Assembly: GCA_002354635.1 (NCBI GenBank)
Contig: DELZ01000005.1
Span: 359,994 to 423,993, forward strand
DNA length: 64,000 nt
From: Sphingomonadales bacterium UBA2683
GTDB taxonomy: Bacteria > Pseudomonadota > Alphaproteobacteria > Sphingomonadales > Sphingomonadaceae
Direction: 5' to 3'
Part shown: positions 62,124-64,000 of the stretch, piece after piece
Layout: each line of letters begins with the position of its first letter
Numbering within the stretch: the first letter of the stretch is position 1
Program-made: the position numbers and the translations under genes
The notes under the pieces: model-generated
What the model was told of the DNA's origin: nothing
The model's input: the letters and a program-made list of their open reading frames with translations, nothing else
Databases searched by the model: none

Positions 62124-63192
62124 CGAGATTGGCAAGCCGGCTGGCTTCATCCTCCGCGATCAGCGCATCGACCATTTCGCCGAGCGCGGTGCCCTCAATG
62201 ATTTCGGGCAGCTTGTGCAGGGTCAGGTTGATCCGGTGGTCGGTGACCCGCCCCTGCGGATAATTGTATGTGCGGATGCGTTCGCTGCGGTCGCCGCTGC
62301 CAACCATCGACTTGCGCGCTTCCGCTTCCTCGCTCTGCACCGCGTCGCGCTCCTGCTCGTAGAGCCGCGCCGCCAGCACCTTCATCGCCTGCGCCTTGTT
62401 CTTGTGCTGCGACTTGCCGTCCTGGCATTGCACCACCAGCCCGGTCGGCAAGTGGGTGATGCGGATTGCACTGTCGGTCTTGTTGACATGCTGGCCACCG
62501 GCGCCGCTCGCCCGATAGGTGTCGATGCGCAGGTCTTCGGTGCGGATCTTGATATCGACTTCCTCGGGCTCCGGCAGGATCGCCACCGTCGCCGCCGAGG
62601 TATGGATGCGCCCGCCGCTTTCGGTTTCCGGCACGCGCTGGACCCGGTGCACGCCGGATTCGAACTTCAGCTTGGCGAACACGCCCTTGCCCTGGATATT
62701 GGCGACCACTTCCTTGAAGCCGCCGACTTCCGAGGCATTGGCCGAGATCATCTCGACCTTCCAGCCCTGCTCCTCGGCATAGCGCGTGTACATGCGGAAC
62801 AGGTCACCGGCAAACAGCGCCGCCTCGTCGCCACCGGTGCCGGCGCGGATTTCCAGCATCGCCGGACGGTCATCGGCGCTGTCCTTGGGCAGCAGCTGCA
62901 GCGCCAGCGCATGTTCGGCGGCGGCCAGCGCCTTTCTGACGCTGTCCACTTCGTCCGCCGCCATCGCCTTCATCTCGGCATCATCGCTGGCCAGCATTTC
63001 GGCCAGGCCCTGCTGCTCGTCGCGCAGGCTCTTGACCTGCGCGGCAGCCTTGGCCACGGGTTCGATCTCGGCATATTCCTTGGAGACGGCAACAAATTTA
63101 TCGCTGTCGAGGTCGCCCGAGGCCATCATCGCCTGCAGTTCGGCAAAGCGCGCCTCGATCTGGGCAATGCGTTGGGGGGTGATGGCGGTCAT
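62116..63192 (-). CDS. prfA: Peptide chain release factor 1
   Basis: 358 residues, typical length. The GGQ motif lies in RASGAGGQHVNKTDS. It ends translation at UAA and UAG. The start overlaps the hisS stop by four bases. Confidence 0.98.
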   Translation of the reverse strand: MTAITPQRIAQIEARFAELQAMMASGDLDSDKFVAVSKEYAEIEPVAKAAAQVKSLRDEQQGLAEMLASDDAEMKAMAADEVDSVRKALAAAEHALALQLLPKDSADDRPAMLEIRAGTGGDEAALFAGDLFRMYTRYAEEQGWKVEMISANASEVGGFKEVVANIQGKGVFAKLKFESGVHRVQRVPETESGGRIHTSAATVAILPEPEEVDIKIRTEDLRIDTYRASGAGGQHVNKTDSAIRITHLPTGLVVQCQDGKSQHKNKAQAMKVLAARLYEQERDAVQSEEAEARKSMVGSGDRSERIRTYNYPQGRVTDHRINLTLHKLPEIIEGTALGEMVDALIAEDEASRLANLDG

Positions 63193-64000
63193 TCGACAGT
63201 CAGCGCTCCGATCAAACCACTCAAAATAACCTCGCGCTGATCCCCGGTTTCCAGATTCTTCACCGCCGCAACACCATTGGCCAGTTCGTTTTCGCCAATG
63301 ATCACTACATGCACCGCACCGGCAGCATTGGCCTTTTGCATCCGCTTTTTCATATTGCCCTTGTAGGCCATATCACAGCTGATCCCCGCTCTGCGCAAGT
63401 CACCCATCAGTTTCATCGCTGCCGCTTCGCAACCGTCTCCCAGCGGGATGAACACAGCTTCTGGTCCCGCCGTTTCAGGCTCATCCAGCAACATCCCCAA
63501 ACGCTCGACCCCGGCCGCCCAGCCGACCGCCGGCGTATGCGGACCACCAAGCGATTCGATCAGACCGTCATAGCGCCCGCCGGCCAGCACCGTGCCCTGC
63601 GCGCCGAGCCGGTCGGTGACAAATTCAAACGCCGTGTGGCGATAATAATCCAGCCCGCGGACCAGCCGGCTGTTGCGCGTCCAGGCGACGCCGCAGGCGT
63701 CCAGCCCTTCGGTGACCTGTGCGAAAAACTCCTTCGCCTCGCTCGACAGATAGGCGTCAATATCCGGAGCAGCGTCCGCGATCGGGCGGTCCTGCCGTTC
63801 CTTGCTGTCCAGAATGCGGAGCGGATTACGTTCCAGCCGGTCCCGGCTGTCTTCGGACAGCTCATCCCGGTGCGCCTGAAAATGTTCGACCAGCGCATCG
63901 CGCCACGCATCCCGGCTTTCCGCATCGCCCAGCGTATTGAGCTGCAAGGTCACGCCATCATCAATGCCCAGCTCCCGCAAAAGCTGGTCGGCAAAGCATA
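63189..64000 (-). CDS. hisS: Histidyl-tRNA synthetase (C-terminal part; cut by window edge)
   Basis: About 270 residues visible; the frame is open to the window end, so the start lies beyond 64000. LVRGLDYYRHTAFEF is the histidine-binding motif and GWAAGVERLGML class II motif 3. The anticodon-binding domain closes the protein. It is coupled to prfA. Confidence 0.96.
   Translation of the reverse strand, partial: CFADQLLRELGIDDGVTLQLNTLGDAESRDAWRDALVEHFQAHRDELSEDSRDRLERNPLRILDSKERQDRPIADAAPDIDAYLSSEAKEFFAQVTEGLDACGVAWTRNSRLVRGLDYYRHTAFEFVTDRLGAQGTVLAGGRYDGLIESLGGPHTPAVGWAAGVERLGMLLDEPETAGPEAVFIPLGDGCEAAAMKLMGDLRRAGISCDMAYKGNMKKRMQKANAAGAVHVVIIGENELANGVAAVKNLETGDQREVILSGLIGALTVE

Noticed and set aside
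61561..63240. 559-codon frame antisense to prmC and prfA
   Set aside because: Covers two essential genes with clear motifs on the minus strand.
1..64000. tRNA, rRNA and CRISPR arrays
   Set aside because: No T-loop-like GGTTCGAATCC context, rRNA stretch or regularly spaced repeats noticed on reading.

Overview
The window looks like one chromosome segment of a Sphingomonadales alphaproteobacterium (Sphingopyxis/Parasphingorhabdus type). This rests on the housekeeping content and order on the right: rpmH-rnpA-yidD-yidC-engB, Tim44/mltA/smr next to secB-murJ-trpS-murA, and hisS-prfA-prmC-DUF4167. It has two visibly different halves. Positions 1 to about 34,977 are lower in G+C and accessory; about 34,978 to 64,000 is G+C-rich core genome.

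Left, 1-16,069 (minus strand): a complete-looking operon for a cytosolic, Tat-less [NiFe] uptake hydrogenase closest to group 2a (the Huc type of high-affinity hydrogen oxidisers). In transcription order it encodes small subunit, large subunit, two paralogous four-cysteine proteins, the large-subunit protease, a DUF3422 membrane protein, an unknown, a TPR protein, two tiny glycine-rich membrane proteins, a NifU-Rieske fusion, an NHL-repeat protein, HypF, HypC, HypD, HypE and the start of a nickel permease. An NtrC-family regulator of HoxA/HupR type and a small zinc-ribbon protein lie just upstream. hypA and hypB are not in view.

Middle, 16,332-34,977: mobile DNA. An intact IS630-family element sits next to an IS5-type remnant. 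Then come an HNH nuclease with a membrane tail, a zinc-ribbon protein, a TraD-like ATPase with a nuclease-like tail, lipoproteins (one split by a frameshift in an A7 tract), Xre regulators, a RuvC-like protein, a VirD4/TraG-like ATPase and two large serine recombinases. There is no relaxase and no mating-pair gene. Striking DNA signals are 15-bp iterons in a divergent promoter, a 77-bp cruciform, and five copies of a CTAGGGCG(C/T) motif at module boundaries. Two Excalibur-domain genes lie in opposite orientation about 13 kb apart.

The second recombinase runs straight into a truncated comM (yifB) gene that stops at the codon before the conserved CRCG motif. The missing 3' half is not in the window, so the island continues past position 1. 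The simplest reading is that the hydrogenase operon travels on a comM-inserted island driven by a serine recombinase.

Right, 36,192-64,000: core genes for translation (rpmH, rnpA, trpS, prfA, prmC, hisS), membrane protein insertion and export (yidC, yidD, secB, Tim44-like), cell wall (murJ, murA, mltA, dapE) and pyrimidine synthesis (pyrC). Also present are ygfZ, a glutathione transferase, and a small P450/SDR/monooxygenase catabolic-looking operon.
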